The notes: generated by a model from the letters alone, not told the origin. DNA of 22,586 nt from Gammaproteobacteria bacterium (GCA_028064935.1 JAPTWT010000158.1:1-22586); one strand, 5' to 3'. Positions 1 through 6,767 are shown, counted from the stretch's first letter. Numbers and translations: made by a program.

Positions 1-196
1 CAAGGTTCATTGGCAAGCTGGGCTGACTGTCCCAGAGCCTGCGCCCTGTGCTGCGGGCCTGCTCCATGGCCGCCAAAATCTGGTCAGTGATGGCCTGGTG
101 GATGTCTGTTGTCTGGCCCCCCTGCGGATTGTTGAGCCCCGAACCCTCGGTTTTGACTTTGTGTTCTGCCGCCTGCTTGTGGTCGCGCGTTTTCAT
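1..196 (-). CDS. ArdC-like antirestriction protein, N-terminal part (partial)
   Basis: Only the first 65 codons are inside the window; the gene continues past the left edge. The start ATG is preceded by CCAGGAGACGAAAC, a reasonable ribosome binding site. The translation begins MKTRDHKQAAEHKVK and then has ITDQILAAMEQA followed by SQPSLPMNL. This matches the pattern of the N-terminal ArdC/DUF1738 ssDNA-binding domain (an ITDRIIxALE-type helix, then a Pro-Met-Asn segment before the usual TGxxYxGxN stretch). ArdC proteins are carried by conjugative plasmids; they bind incoming single-stranded DNA and protect it from restriction, which fits a conjugation region. The assignment rests on a short N-terminus, so family membership is moderately supported and activity is inferred. 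The first codons lie inside one arm of a large palindrome. Confidence 0.5.
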   Translation of the reverse strand, partial: MKTRDHKQAAEHKVKTEGSGLNNPQGGQTTDIHQAITDQILAAMEQARSTGRRLWDSQPSLPMNL

Positions 197-411
197 GTTT
201 CGTCTCCTGGTTGGTCCTGCGTCTTGCGTCACCCGTCGCCCTCACTGATGGCCGCTTGCGCGCGCGGTTTTGCGACCGGCAAGCGTAGTGACACCCCGCG
301 TTTTTTGCGGGGTGGCGCGGAGCTTGTGAGGGAGCCGCGCGCGCAAGCGGCCACGGGCGACGGGTGAGGCATGCAGGACCAGGGGACGAAATAAGCGCGA
401 CCACAGGCGGC
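168..411. repeat. Large imperfect palindrome (inverted repeat) over the ardC-like start
   Basis: The two arms match as reverse complements in blocks: 168-175 with 404-411, 179-188 with 395-404, 198-204 with 385-391, 213-220 with 373-380, 230-241 with 355-366 and 250-267 with 335-352 (18 of 18 bases, GGCCGCTTGCGCGCGCGG). The centre holds a separate hairpin, CACCCCGC (292-299) and GCGGGGTG (307-314), around a T run. The left arm includes the ribosome binding site and first codons of the ardC-like gene, so the transcript leader could fold on itself. It could be an inverted duplication, a regulatory hairpin or a transfer/replication site; the sequence does not decide. Confidence 0.85.
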
Positions 412-444
412 CGGGCTTAAAGGCTCCTATCTTGTGGATTTTAC

Positions 445-1278
445 TCAAAAAGACGTTTTTCGCCCATTTGGTTCATCCGCGGCTGTTTTTGCCGGGATGA
501 GCCACGCGCCGAGCTGCGCGGCGATCTTTTGCGCGAGCGCCTGGTCGTTCCAGACAACCAGCGCCGAAGGAAACGGTGCGGCCATTTTGCGGCCGCTGAA
601 CCGCAAGCGGCCTTTAATCATCACGACGTCCGCGCGACCTGCAATGTGATCGTGCCACCAGCGGGTGTCCGTGCGGCTCGGTACCAGGCCGACGACCGTA
701 GCGCCGGCATCGGCCTCGGCGGCGCACTTGGCGACCCACTTTGGCAACGCGCGCGAGTATGGCGGATTTACAAAGATCATTCCGCACCAGGGATGCGAAA
801 GGCCGTCATCGCGCTCCGTCCAGTGAAGCGCGGCCGGCGTCGGGCCGTCGCCCCGCGGGGAGCATGGGTCCAGATCGAAGGCCTCGCGTCCGGCGGCCGC
901 CAGAATGGCGTCCAGCAATATGCGTGGCGTCTGCCATGTTTGGTCGCGGCTGGACATACAAGCCGCGTAGGATTTCCGTTTTACAATTTTTGGCGAGACC
1001 TTGAGGGCGGCCGCCACCCGCGCGTAGCTCTGTATCGTCCCTTCTCCCCGCGCCAACGCCGCCACGGTCGCCCGAGCGATTCCCGCACGTCGCGCGATCT
1101 CGCGCTGTCCGATCTTATCGGTGGCGCGAGCTAGTACCTCGGGCGTCGGGCGGAGTTCGTGGCCGACCTCGCGCAGGGCGGCCGTCAGGACGGCCAAACG
1201 CCCTTGCCCTTTTCGCATCCTGTGAATGGTCTGCCGGGGTAGGTCCAGGGCAGGTAGTTGGCTCAAAAAGTGGTACAT
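445..1278 (-). CDS. HTH domain fused to phage-type DNA N6-adenine methyltransferase
   Basis: The 277 aa product has two parts. Residues ~56-95 (IGQREIARRAGIARATVAAL and the following helix) look like an XRE/Cro-type helix-turn-helix. Residues ~110-265 match the phage N6-adenine methyltransferase (Dam, PF05869-like) family: TWQTP, DLDPCS, TERDDGLSHPW, the catalytic NPPYS at ~171-175, and SRTDTRWW. It should transfer a methyl group from AdoMet to adenine in DNA, perhaps to mask the element from restriction. The start at MYHFLSQ was chosen because the longer frame would run back through a terminator and the upstream gene; no strong Shine-Dalgarno is visible. An internal ATG at 957 could make a methylase-only product. 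The HTH fusion suggests self-regulation or added sequence specificity, which is inference. Confidence 0.75.
   Translation of the reverse strand: MYHFLSQLPALDLPRQTIHRMRKGQGRLAVLTAALREVGHELRPTPEVLARATDKIGQREIARRAGIARATVAALARGEGTIQSYARVAAALKVSPKIVKRKSYAACMSSRDQTWQTPRILLDAILAAAGREAFDLDPCSPRGDGPTPAALHWTERDDGLSHPWCGMIFVNPPYSRALPKWVAKCAAEADAGATVVGLVPSRTDTRWWHDHIAGRADVVMIKGRLRFSGRKMAAPFPSALVVWNDQALAQKIAAQLGAWLIPAKTAADEPNGRKTSF
1259..1276. promoter_or_regulatory. 18-bp sequence shared with 17811-17828 (possible operator)
   Basis: TGGCTCAAAAAGTGGTAC overlaps the first codons of the HTH-methyltransferase gene and recurs as its exact reverse complement at 17811-17828, between the OmpA-like gene's terminator and the promoter of the 140 aa gene. 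Here it also forms part of a CAAAAA...TTTTTG dyad. It may be a binding site for the HTH protein or a small duplicated gene fragment. Confidence 0.35.
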
Positions 1279-1310
1279 TTTTGTCTCATTTTTTAGGCCA
1301 GTATAGACGA

Positions 1311-1341
1311 TAAAAAAGGCCGGGGGTTGTCCCCGGCCTGT
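1311..1341 (-). terminator. Intrinsic terminator after the 99 aa gene
   Basis: On the minus strand the stem GGCCGGGG / CCCCGGCC with a short loop is followed directly by TTTTTT. It sits just after the stop codon of the 99 aa gene and before the methyltransferase gene, so the latter probably has its own promoter in the ~30 bp between. Confidence 0.85.
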
Positions 1342-1348
1342 GGTTGAT

Positions 1349-1648
1349 TTACGCAGCGGACTTGGCCTTCTCGATCTGCGCCAGCCATTCAGTGAGCCGC
1401 GCGCGCTCCGCCTCATTGAGGGCGACTTGAAAGCCCCGCCCATCCATGTTCATCAGCCTGCTCTCTACTTCGGCCGCGTCCAAGCAGCAAACATCGTATG
1501 CCGTTTTCATTTCGACAAGCATGTTGATATGACCGCCGCCGTCCATGCGGATTGTGATATCGCGCCCGGTGCTTATCATAAATTCCGGTGACGGCACGTC
1601 ATCCGAAAAGTTTTCCAGCTTGAGTGGCTGAATTCTTCGCTTACCCAT
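1349..1648 (-). CDS. Hypothetical protein, 99 aa
   Basis: No family recognised. The start MGKRRIQPLK is fixed by an excellent Shine-Dalgarno, CAGGAGGTACAT, before ATG. The product is soluble, without signal peptide or membrane segment, and ends in a charged helical stretch (NEAERARLTEWLAQIEKAK). A strong terminator follows at once, so it is the last gene of its transcript. A 22-bp palindrome lies 45 bp upstream and may control it. Confidence 0.7.
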   Translation of the reverse strand: MGKRRIQPLKLENFSDDVPSPEFMISTGRDITIRMDGGGHINMLVEMKTAYDVCCLDAAEVESRLMNMDGRGFQVALNEAERARLTEWLAQIEKAKSAA

Positions 1649-1692
1649 ATGTACCTCCTGTGACCGCCACGGCGGCGGCTTGCCTTTGTCTC

Positions 1693-1714
1693 CATGCACG
1701 ACCAGTCGTGCATG
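1693..1714. promoter_or_regulatory. 22-bp palindrome, possible operator
   Basis: CATGCACGAC and GTCGTGCATG are perfect 10-bp arms separated by CA. The site lies in the ~140 bp gap between the 115 aa membrane gene and the 99 aa gene. No T run follows on either strand, so a protein-binding site is likelier than a terminator. Confidence 0.5.
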
Positions 1715-1789
1715 TGCAACCAATTGTCCACCACTTTCACTCGGCCATGGCGGCGAATGAGACCGAAGATCAGGCCGAGTTTGCCCGTG

Positions 1790-2137
1790 TCATTGTGATG
1801 GGTTCCGGTGTAGCCTGATGACCAGCTTGTTGATCCCGAGCGCGACGACGCCGCCCACGAACAGCGCGAGGCCGACCGCGAACGAGGCCTCCCACGACCC
1901 CGCTATGTACTCATAAGACGGCGCGAGCCACCGCCAGCCGGGCACGATCCAGCGGCCGTTAAACCAAAACTCGTGCCCGGTGAACAGCCCGCGCGCATCA
2001 AGCAGCAAAAAGTGCAGAACGATCCACGGGCGCGCCTCGAGCTCGCGCATGGCCCACAAGATCACGCCAGCCACGGTCGGCGTGATCGCAAGAAAACGCA
2101 CGGTGCGCGAAGCGGGGCCGGTCGGTTTGTCGATCAT
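1790..2137 (-). CDS. Small membrane protein, 115 aa
   Basis: Family not recognised. Hydrophobic segments lie at about residues 14-30 (VRFLAITPTVAGVILWAM), 36-48 and 84-104 (FAVGLALFVGGVVALGI), so two or three inner-membrane spans are likely, with a Trp-rich segment between them. The start ATG overlaps the upstream stop as ATGA, which implies translational coupling to the 132 aa exported protein. The pair may act together at the envelope; an entry-exclusion or transfer-accessory role is possible but unsupported. Confidence 0.65.
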   Translation of the reverse strand: MIDKPTGPASRTVRFLAITPTVAGVILWAMRELEARPWIVLHFLLLDARGLFTGHEFWFNGRWIVPGWRWLAPSYEYIAGSWEASFAVGLALFVGGVVALGINKLVIRLHRNPSQ

Positions 2138-2532
2138 TTTTCGAGCGCTCCGACCGTGTCATGCGCAGGCGGGTGGATGATCGGGCGGTGCCGGCCGCCC
2201 CACATGGGGACAAGGGCGATACCGCCGTACGGGGCCGATTTCAGCCGGACAACCCTGCCGACGCCGAAAAATGGGCGGCTGCTCAATGGCAGAGCGAAAG
2301 TCGCCACGCGGTGCGTGTAGTGTTCCTCGATACTTACCAGCAAGCGGCTGTTTGATACAGCCACTTTCGACACGCGCCCCGAGCACCATCCGGTAATGAC
2401 GTGCACGCCGGAATACTCGATCTGAGCGAGCGTCGGGGGCTCGATATGCAAGCTCGCGGGGCACGTTGAAGCGGCTGCGGCGGCCATGGGAGTAAAAAGC
2501 ATGACGGCTGCGATAATGTTATGTCGAATCAT
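2134..2532 (-). CDS. Exported protein, 132 aa
   Basis: The start MIRHNII was chosen because ACAGGAGGTCTCAAG lies directly before that ATG. An N-terminal signal peptide is clear: positive start, hydrophobic core AAVMLFTPMAAAAA, cleavage around AAAAS. The mature part has two cysteines and beta-rich stretches (GVHVITGWCSG, VSNSRLLVSIEEH), so it is probably periplasmic. No family recognised. It is followed by the coupled 115 aa membrane gene, and one copy of the dispersed hairpin element lies directly upstream of its ribosome binding site. Confidence 0.7.
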   Translation of the reverse strand: MIRHNIIAAVMLFTPMAAAAASTCPASLHIEPPTLAQIEYSGVHVITGWCSGRVSKVAVSNSRLLVSIEEHYTHRVATFALPLSSRPFFGVGRVVRLKSAPYGGIALVPMWGGRHRPIIHPPAHDTVGALEK

Positions 2533-2549
2533 CTTGAGACCTCCTGTTG

Positions 2550-2575
2550 TCACCCCACGCGCGGTGGGGGAAATT
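2550..2575 (-). repeat. Dispersed hairpin element, copy A
   Basis: On the minus strand this reads AATTTCCCCCACCGCGCG then TGGGGTGA. The stem is extended to CCCCAC / GTGGGG with loop CGCGC; the inner pairs differ from other copies but still pair. It lies between topB and the 132 aa gene. Confidence 0.85.
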
Positions 2576-2598
2576 GCCGCTAAGTCATTGTTCTATAA

Positions 2599-2621
2599 GA
2601 CCCTCATTTTAAATGAGGGTC
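2599..2621 (-). terminator. Probable terminator after topB
   Basis: GACCCTCATTT and AAATGAGGGTC form an 11-bp stem with a minimal loop just after the topB stop codon. On the minus strand the following bases are only moderately T-rich (TTATAG). On the plus strand a better T-rich stretch follows, so it may work in both directions. Confidence 0.55.
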
Positions 2622-2627
2622 GTTTTC

Positions 2628-4535
2628 TCATTTTTTCGCCTTCTTCCTGACCGCCCGCTTGGGTTTCGCGGCTGCGGCCGGTTGAGTGGGCATCGCCAGC
2701 GACACGCCGGCCTTGGCGGCCTCGACGCGCTTTACCACGAACGCGCGTTGCTGTGTCTCGAATTCTGCCAACGTGCGGTTGCCGGCCGCGACCTCGGCCA
2801 GAAAATCTTCCCAGAGCCCCGTCACCCCGGGATCTGTTAATGCCGGCGGAAGCGCAGCCACAAGGATGCGGCCGGCCTCTGTCGATACAACGGTTTTGCC
2901 TTTGCGCTCAATGAACCCGCGCTTAACCAGGACCTCGATGATGGCCGCGCGGGTTGCCTCGGTGCCAAGGCCACTGGTCTCTTTCAGTCGCGTCTTGATC
3001 TTGGGGTCCGTGACAAGTTTGTGGACGCTCGACATGGCGGCAATCAGCGTTCCGTCTGTGAACCGGGCCGGCGCTTTTGTCTGCCGGTGGTCCACCTGGC
3101 CGTCCTGCCAGTCCACCGCATCGCCGGCCTTCATCAACGGCAAGGTCTGCACATCTTCGGCGGGTTTGTCCTGGCCGCCCATGACGGCCCGCCAACCTGC
3201 GGCCAGTTGTGTTCGGCCCTTGGCTTCCCATTCATGGCCGCCGGATACCGTTACCGTAACGGTTTTCGTGTAGCGGTGCAGCGGGTAAAACTGGCACAGA
3301 TACACGCGGACGATCAGGTCATAGACCTGGCGCTCTGCCTCTGACAGCGAATCAATACTCACCTGGTCATGGCTGGTTGGGATGATCCCATGGTGCGCGC
3401 CGATCTTACTGTCGTTCCACGCGGCGGATTTCAGGCTCATGTCCGCGCCCTTCACTAGGCCGGCCATGGCGGGGTTTACGCAAGCCACGGCCGCGAGTAC
3501 GAGGCGCGCATCCGACAGTTGCGACTCCGGCAAATACGGGCAATCGGTTCGTGGGTATGAGGTCAGCTTGTGCGTTTCGTAGAGCGCTTGCGCGGCATCG
3601 AGCGTAGCCTTGGCGCTCAAGCCGTGCTTGGCGGACGCCGCCGCCTGGAGCTTGGAAAGCGTGAAAGGCAGTGGCGGTGCTTCGCTCGCGTCCTCCGTGT
3701 CAAAGACCTTGATCGTCCCGGCTTGATGACCGGCGGCGCTGATGATCGCTTGAGCCGTTGGGAGATTGACGAGACGGCCTTCGGTGTCCAAGCCTGGCGT
3801 GTCGGCCGGCGCCTTCCAGGACGCCTTATAGGTTCCGTTACTGTGACGGAACATGACCTGCGGGACGTAAAAGGTTACGGGCGTGAATTGCTCGATTTCA
3901 GAATCGCGGCGCACAACCAGACCCAAGGTCGGCGTCTGCACGCGCCCGACCGATACGACCCCCTGGCCGTTGGATTTCAGAGTGTAGGCCCTGGTTAGAT
4001 TCATCCCCACAAGCCAATCGGCACGGCCGCGCGCTTCGGCGGCGTCGCGCAAGGGCTTGTAGTGGGCGTTGTCTTTGAGGTCGCCCAAGGCCTTCTGGAC
4101 CGAGGCGGGATCGAGCGCCGCGAGCCATATGCGTAAGGTCCGGCCTTTCCAGTGCATGGCCTCCAGGATTTCATCGATCAGCAGTTGGCCCTCGCGGTCC
4201 GGGTCGCCGGCATTTACGACCTCGTCGGCGGTTTTGAGAAGAGCGCGAATCGCCGTCAGCTGTTCGCGCGCCTCGGGCTTCGGAACCTTCTGCCACTCCG
4301 AAGGGATGATCGGCAGGTCTTCCAAGCGCCAGCGCTTCTTGCCCTTACCGTTCGTGGGCACGGTGTCTGGCAGGTAGGCGTCGGGCTCCGCCAATTCGTA
4401 CAGGTGCCCGAAAGCCCAAGAGACAACAACGCCACCGCCGCACTCGATGTGCGTCCGCGCGGGCTTGCGCGGGCCTGGGAGTTGCGCGGCGATCGCCTTG
4501 CCGAGGCTCGGTTTTTCAGCAATGAATAGACGCAT
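2628..4535 (-). CDS. topB: DNA topoisomerase III (type IA), TopB/TraE-like
   Basis: This 635 aa protein is a type IA topoisomerase that passes single strands through a transient break and can resolve replication or transfer intermediates. The Toprim domain starts at MRLFIAEKPSLGKAI and contains the metal-binding AGDPDREGQ at ~109-117. MNLTRAYT and SVGRVQTPTLG lie at ~178-204. The catalytic Tyr is ~327 in LTSYPRTDCPYLP, and SGLGTEATRAAIIE follows near the C-terminus. It is slightly shorter than chromosomal TopB (about 650 aa), has no zinc-finger cysteines and ends in a basic tail. The start is preceded by AAAGGAGGAACC. Plasmid-borne copies such as TraE of RP4 are typical of conjugative elements. 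A 39 aa ORF ends just upstream. Confidence 0.95.
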   Translation of the reverse strand: MRLFIAEKPSLGKAIAAQLPGPRKPARTHIECGGGVVVSWAFGHLYELAEPDAYLPDTVPTNGKGKKRWRLEDLPIIPSEWQKVPKPEAREQLTAIRALLKTADEVVNAGDPDREGQLLIDEILEAMHWKGRTLRIWLAALDPASVQKALGDLKDNAHYKPLRDAAEARGRADWLVGMNLTRAYTLKSNGQGVVSVGRVQTPTLGLVVRRDSEIEQFTPVTFYVPQVMFRHSNGTYKASWKAPADTPGLDTEGRLVNLPTAQAIISAAGHQAGTIKVFDTEDASEAPPLPFTLSKLQAAASAKHGLSAKATLDAAQALYETHKLTSYPRTDCPYLPESQLSDARLVLAAVACVNPAMAGLVKGADMSLKSAAWNDSKIGAHHGIIPTSHDQVSIDSLSEAERQVYDLIVRVYLCQFYPLHRYTKTVTVTVSGGHEWEAKGRTQLAAGWRAVMGGQDKPAEDVQTLPLMKAGDAVDWQDGQVDHRQTKAPARFTDGTLIAAMSSVHKLVTDPKIKTRLKETSGLGTEATRAAIIEVLVKRGFIERKGKTVVSTEAGRILVAALPPALTDPGVTGLWEDFLAEVAAGNRTLAEFETQQRAFVVKRVEAAKAGVSLAMPTQPAAAAKPKRAVRKKAKK

Positions 4536-4545
4536 GGTTCCTCCT

Positions 4546-4665
4546 TTACCTGACCGGCACCCCTATGACATCGCTATCGATCTGCGCATCGACGAGAAAG
4601 AACTTTCCGCCCTTCGCGCACAACTTCACGGTGTGCTCTGTTTTATATTTACAGATCGTTTTCAT
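4546..4665 (-). CDS. Very small ORF, 39 aa
   Basis: The ATG follows CGGAGGGTCCTG, a good Shine-Dalgarno, and the frame overlaps the end of the upstream 73 aa gene by 17 bp. Its TAA abuts the topB ribosome binding site. The product begins MKTICKYKTEHTVK, contains two cysteines and ends DSDVIGVPVR. No family recognised. The tight packing between two convincing genes argues that it is translated, possibly coupling 73 aa and topB translation. Confidence 0.55.
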   Translation of the reverse strand: MKTICKYKTEHTVKLCAKGGKFFLVDAQIDSDVIGVPVR

Positions 4666-4870
4666 CAGGACCCTCCGATTCGATCTCGACCCCATGCCCG
4701 GCGGCCCACGCGCGGGCCTCGTCCGGGGTCAGGTCGCGGCAAAAGCGGCCGCGCGTGTCCCACACCGCCGGCCAAACGACGGTCTCCAAAGCGAAGCCTT
4801 GAGCGGTCCTATAGAGTAGGGCCGTGGCCGTGTCCTCCGAGACCACGGCCAACAGGACTTCCTCGCTCAC
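4649..4870 (-). CDS. Hypothetical acidic protein, 73 aa
   Basis: No family recognised. The ATG overlaps the stop of the preceding 89 aa gene (ATGA), so the two are translationally coupled. The product is small, acidic and soluble, with an N-terminal beta/alpha start (EEVLLAVVSEDTATALLY) and LTPDEARAWAAGHGVEIE, which resembles a segment describing a helix and a short strand. No catalytic motif is visible. Confidence 0.65.
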   Translation of the reverse strand: MSEEVLLAVVSEDTATALLYRTAQGFALETVVWPAVWDTRGRFCRDLTPDEARAWAAGHGVEIESEGPDENDL

Positions 4871-5136
4871 CGCGGCGTGTCCTGGTCCGCGCCGATGATG
4901 GCGCGCGCGGCATCAGCGGGCTTCATGCCGGCAACGGTTGTCGCCCACTCGAAAGCCGCCTGCGAATCGAGATCGGTCATCTCCACGTCACCCTCGTTGA
5001 TCTCGACGCCCAGACTTTCCAGAACGAAAGTCCCCTCGTCCGGGTCAAAGTACAAAGTGTGGTGGACGCCAAACCCCGGGTTCGGGGCCTCCAGGTATTC
5101 CACTATCTTTTCCAGCGTTTCGTTACAGTCACTCAT
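4867..5136 (-). CDS. Hypothetical acidic protein, 89 aa
   Basis: No family recognised. The ATG follows AAAGGAGGACGTG; a GTG three bases upstream is a less likely start. The product is strongly acidic (EINEGDVEMTDLDSQ) and soluble, with a helical C-terminal half (GMKPADAARAIIGAD). It overlaps the end of the 58 aa membrane gene (ATGAGTGA) and the start of the 73 aa gene, so it belongs to a chain of four coupled small genes upstream of topB. Acidic charge could hint at DNA mimicry, but nothing specific supports that. Confidence 0.7.
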   Translation of the reverse strand: MSDCNETLEKIVEYLEAPNPGFGVHHTLYFDPDEGTFVLESLGVEINEGDVEMTDLDSQAAFEWATTVAGMKPADAARAIIGADQDTPR

Positions 5137-5305
5137 CACGTCCTCCTTTGGACTTGGACTGGTGGTAATGGTAGTAATCAGCAGCTAAGAAAATCGCGAC
5201 GGTGACTAGCACGGTCGTCCAGAAAGGCGCGCCGGCTGACACCAGGAACAGAGAGGTCAAAAGCGCGATCGCCATGAGCAGCGGGGTTTCCATCCATTCC
5301 TTCAT
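5129..5305 (-). CDS. Small two-span membrane protein, 58 aa
   Basis: The ORF begins MKEWMETPLL at an ATGA overlap with the stop of the 103 aa exported protein and ends inside the start of the 89 aa gene. Two hydrophobic segments (LLMAIALLTSLFLVSA and WTTVLVTVAIFLAA) are separated by a short turn, GAPF, and the C-terminus is polar (HYHQSKSKGG). The overlaps on both sides and the membrane character make a real gene likely. The end of its coding sequence doubles as the ribosome binding site for the next gene. Function unknown. Confidence 0.7.
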   Translation of the reverse strand: MKEWMETPLLMAIALLTSLFLVSAGAPFWTTVLVTVAIFLAADYYHYHQSKSKGGRDE

Positions 5306-5613
5306 GGCCGCACCGGCACGATCTTGAGGTACACAAGCTCGCCCGGGCGGAGGGAAACCGCCGTGTTGAACCCCACGTGAACCGTGAACCGGACGCGCGT
5401 CCCGGCGATACTTTCGAGCGTGACTCGCAACGGCAGCACGCGCACAACCTCGAACTCATTCAATACGATCCGCGTCTGCAACAGCGAGCGCGCATGCGCA
5501 TGGATGACAATGGTTTGCGGTGCCGGCGCCTGGCGGGCGGCGACCTCCGGCGAAGCTGCGGCCAGCGCCGGGGCGGCCAGTAGGGCCAGTGTTAGAAGTG
5601 CATGCTTTTTCAT
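5302..5613 (-). CDS. Exported protein, 103 aa
   Basis: A signal peptide is clear: MKKHALLTLALLAAPALAAAS with cleavage after an AxA. The mature ~83 residues are beta-rich (TIVIHAHAR, RVLPLRVTLESIAG, VRFTVHVGF, ELVYLKIVPV), which suggests a small periplasmic beta-domain. The family is not recognised. AAAGGAGCACC precedes the ATG. It is the first gene after a dispersed hairpin element and is coupled to the 58 aa membrane gene. Confidence 0.7.
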   Translation of the reverse strand: MKKHALLTLALLAAPALAAASPEVAARQAPAPQTIVIHAHARSLLQTRIVLNEFEVVRVLPLRVTLESIAGTRVRFTVHVGFNTAVSLRPGELVYLKIVPVRP

Positions 5614-5643
5614 GGTGGTGCTCCTTTTTTTGGTTTGGTTTGC

Positions 5644-5669
5644 CTACCCCATGCTCGATAGGGGAAATT
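5644..5669 (-). repeat. Dispersed hairpin element, copy B
   Basis: Minus strand: AATTTCCCCTATCGAGCA then TGGGGTAG. It begins within the TGA stop of the 150 aa lipoprotein gene and lies upstream of the 103 aa gene. The stem is CCCC/GGGG with an AT/AT extension and one bulge. Confidence 0.8.
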
Positions 5670-6121
5670 CAGTACGGCAGCACGCGCACGCGCTTCGCGT
5701 CACCCACGATCTCGACCCGCTCTCCGACGTGAAACACCGTGCCCTTTACTACTGGTTGCGGGACGGCGATCGCATGCCCGTTCGGGAACATGACCGTAAT
5801 CAGCACGCCGGGTACGGTATGCTGTGAGCCTGCCAGAGTGCCGCCCAAAAGGCCGAGCGCGCCGCCGATCAGCGCCCCCTTGCCGCCGCCAAAAATGGCG
5901 CCGATACCAGCGCCACCGGCCCCACCCGCCGCCGCACCGACAGTCGCACCGCGCGTGGTCGAACGGATGGTGATGCGGTGCACGGACGCCACCGTGCCGA
6001 AAAAGACCTTTTGGGTTTGCATGGAGCCAGAGCCCGAATACAAGTTCGGGGCCAGCGGCGGCGGGGCGCAGGCCGACAAGCTGGCGGCCAGCACGGCCAC
6101 GGGGATGAGTTTGCGGTTCAT
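5669..6121 (-). CDS. Glycine-zipper outer-membrane lipoprotein, 150 aa
   Basis: The N-terminus is a lipoprotein signal peptide with lipobox LSAC (Cys18). A long glycine-zipper segment follows at ~59-98 (GATVGAAAGGAGGAGIGAIF and onward), as in the SlyB/Pcp and Rickettsia 17-kDa antigen families. The C-terminus is beta-rich (VKGTVFHVGERVEIVGD). It is probably lipid-anchored in the outer membrane with the zipper packing in or against it. On conjugative elements such lipoproteins may serve envelope integrity or exclusion; that role is inferred. AGGAGGCTTCACC precedes the ATG, and a hairpin (GGCCGCCC / GGGCGGCC, 6138-6158) ends just before this ribosome binding site. Confidence 0.8.
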   Translation of the reverse strand: MNRKLIPVAVLAASLSACAPPPLAPNLYSGSGSMQTQKVFFGTVASVHRITIRSTTRGATVGAAAGGAGGAGIGAIFGGGKGALIGGALGLLGGTLAGSQHTVPGVLITVMFPNGHAIAVPQPVVKGTVFHVGERVEIVGDAKRVRVLPY

Positions 6122-6159
6122 GGTGAAGCCTCCTTTGGCCGCCCACCACGGGCGGCCTC

Positions 6160-6185
6160 TATAGGTATTGGCGTTGGGGGAAATT
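6160..6185 (-). repeat. Dispersed hairpin element, degenerate copy C
   Basis: Minus strand: TAATTTCCCCCAACGCC is conserved and includes the stop codon of the 78 aa gene, but the GGGGTGA half is replaced by an unrelated sequence. A separate hairpin downstream (6138-6158) may do the structural job instead. Confidence 0.6.
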
Positions 6186-6420
6186 ACGGGCGGCCGGCAT
6201 TCTTGATGACCTCAAAAACCCAGCGATTGTGTCGGGGGAGGCCTGGGAGTCGGCCCCACCAGGCCATGGCCTCCTTGGACGGCGGACGGCGCGAGTAGCC
6301 CCCGCGCCGGGCCATGGCGAAGATCTCCGCGCGAGTCGCCGCCGGCAGCTGGTAATAGGCGAACAGGGAGCGGCGGATGAAAGGCATCCAGGCGTCCATG
6401 TCGGCAGTTTTGTTTTTCAT
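6184..6420 (-). CDS. Hypothetical protein, 78 aa
   Basis: Family not recognised. The product is basic and aromatic-rich (FIRRSLFAYYQLPAATRAEI, EAMAWWGRLPGLPRHNRW) and looks helical and soluble. TAAAGGAGGATTC precedes the ATG. A CCCCC/GGGGG hairpin (6435-6450 area) sits immediately upstream of that ribosome binding site, as for many genes here. It follows the 75 aa Cys-containing gene at short distance. Confidence 0.65.
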   Translation of the reverse strand: MKNKTADMDAWMPFIRRSLFAYYQLPAATRAEIFAMARRGGYSRRPPSKEAMAWWGRLPGLPRHNRWVFEVIKNAGRP

Positions 6421-6463
6421 GAATCCTCCTTTACCCCCTTGCGGGGGCTTTGGTTGTGTTCTG

Positions 6464-6691
6464 CTACTGACCCTTTACGATCTGGCGCGCGCGCCGCCGG
6501 ACGTCGGCCGGGGTTACGGCCATGCGGGCCGCAACGTGGTCAGCGGTCCGGCAATGCGTGCCCGCTGCATAGGGATGGGAGCAAAACGCCCCGCGGTTGC
6601 CGGCGCAAAAGCGGCAACGCTCGTCGCGCGCCTGGCGGGCCAGAAACATCCGGGCCGCCTGTTCAACCTGAATCTGAATCGACTGTTCCAT
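6464..6691 (-). CDS. Small Cys/His-rich protein, 75 aa
   Basis: The product contains Cys26, Cys29, Cys37 and Cys47 with His39 and His46 (CRFCAGNRGAFCSHPYAAG), which suggests a zinc-binding knuckle. The C-terminal half (VTPADVRRRARQIVK) is helical and basic. It could be a small DNA- or protein-binding accessory factor; no family is recognised. GAGGGACAAAA precedes the ATG. It is the first gene after element copy D. Confidence 0.6.
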   Translation of the reverse strand: MEQSIQIQVEQAARMFLARQARDERCRFCAGNRGAFCSHPYAAGTHCRTADHVAARMAVTPADVRRRARQIVKGQ

Positions 6692-6727
6692 TTTTGTCCC
6701 TCGATTGATGGCCCGTTGGTGGACCTG

Positions 6728-6753
6728 TCACCCCATGCGCATTGGGGGAAATT
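6728..6753 (-). repeat. Dispersed hairpin element, copy D
   Basis: Minus strand: AATTTCCCCCAATGCGCA then TGGGGTGA. It is preceded by GCACACC, as at copy K (19511). It lies between the terminator of the 316 aa gene and the 75 aa gene. Confidence 0.85.
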
Positions 6754-6767
6754 GGTGTGCGCCGGGC

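Noticed and set aside
84..404. 106 aa minus-strand ORF over the left palindrome
   Set aside because: It uses a different frame from the ardC-like gene, which has the better start signal and protein features; the ORF is a by-product of the GC-rich inverted repeat.
2686..3273. 195 aa plus-strand ORF inside topB
   Set aside because: It is antisense to a clear topoisomerase with intact motifs; long antisense frames are common in GC-rich genes.
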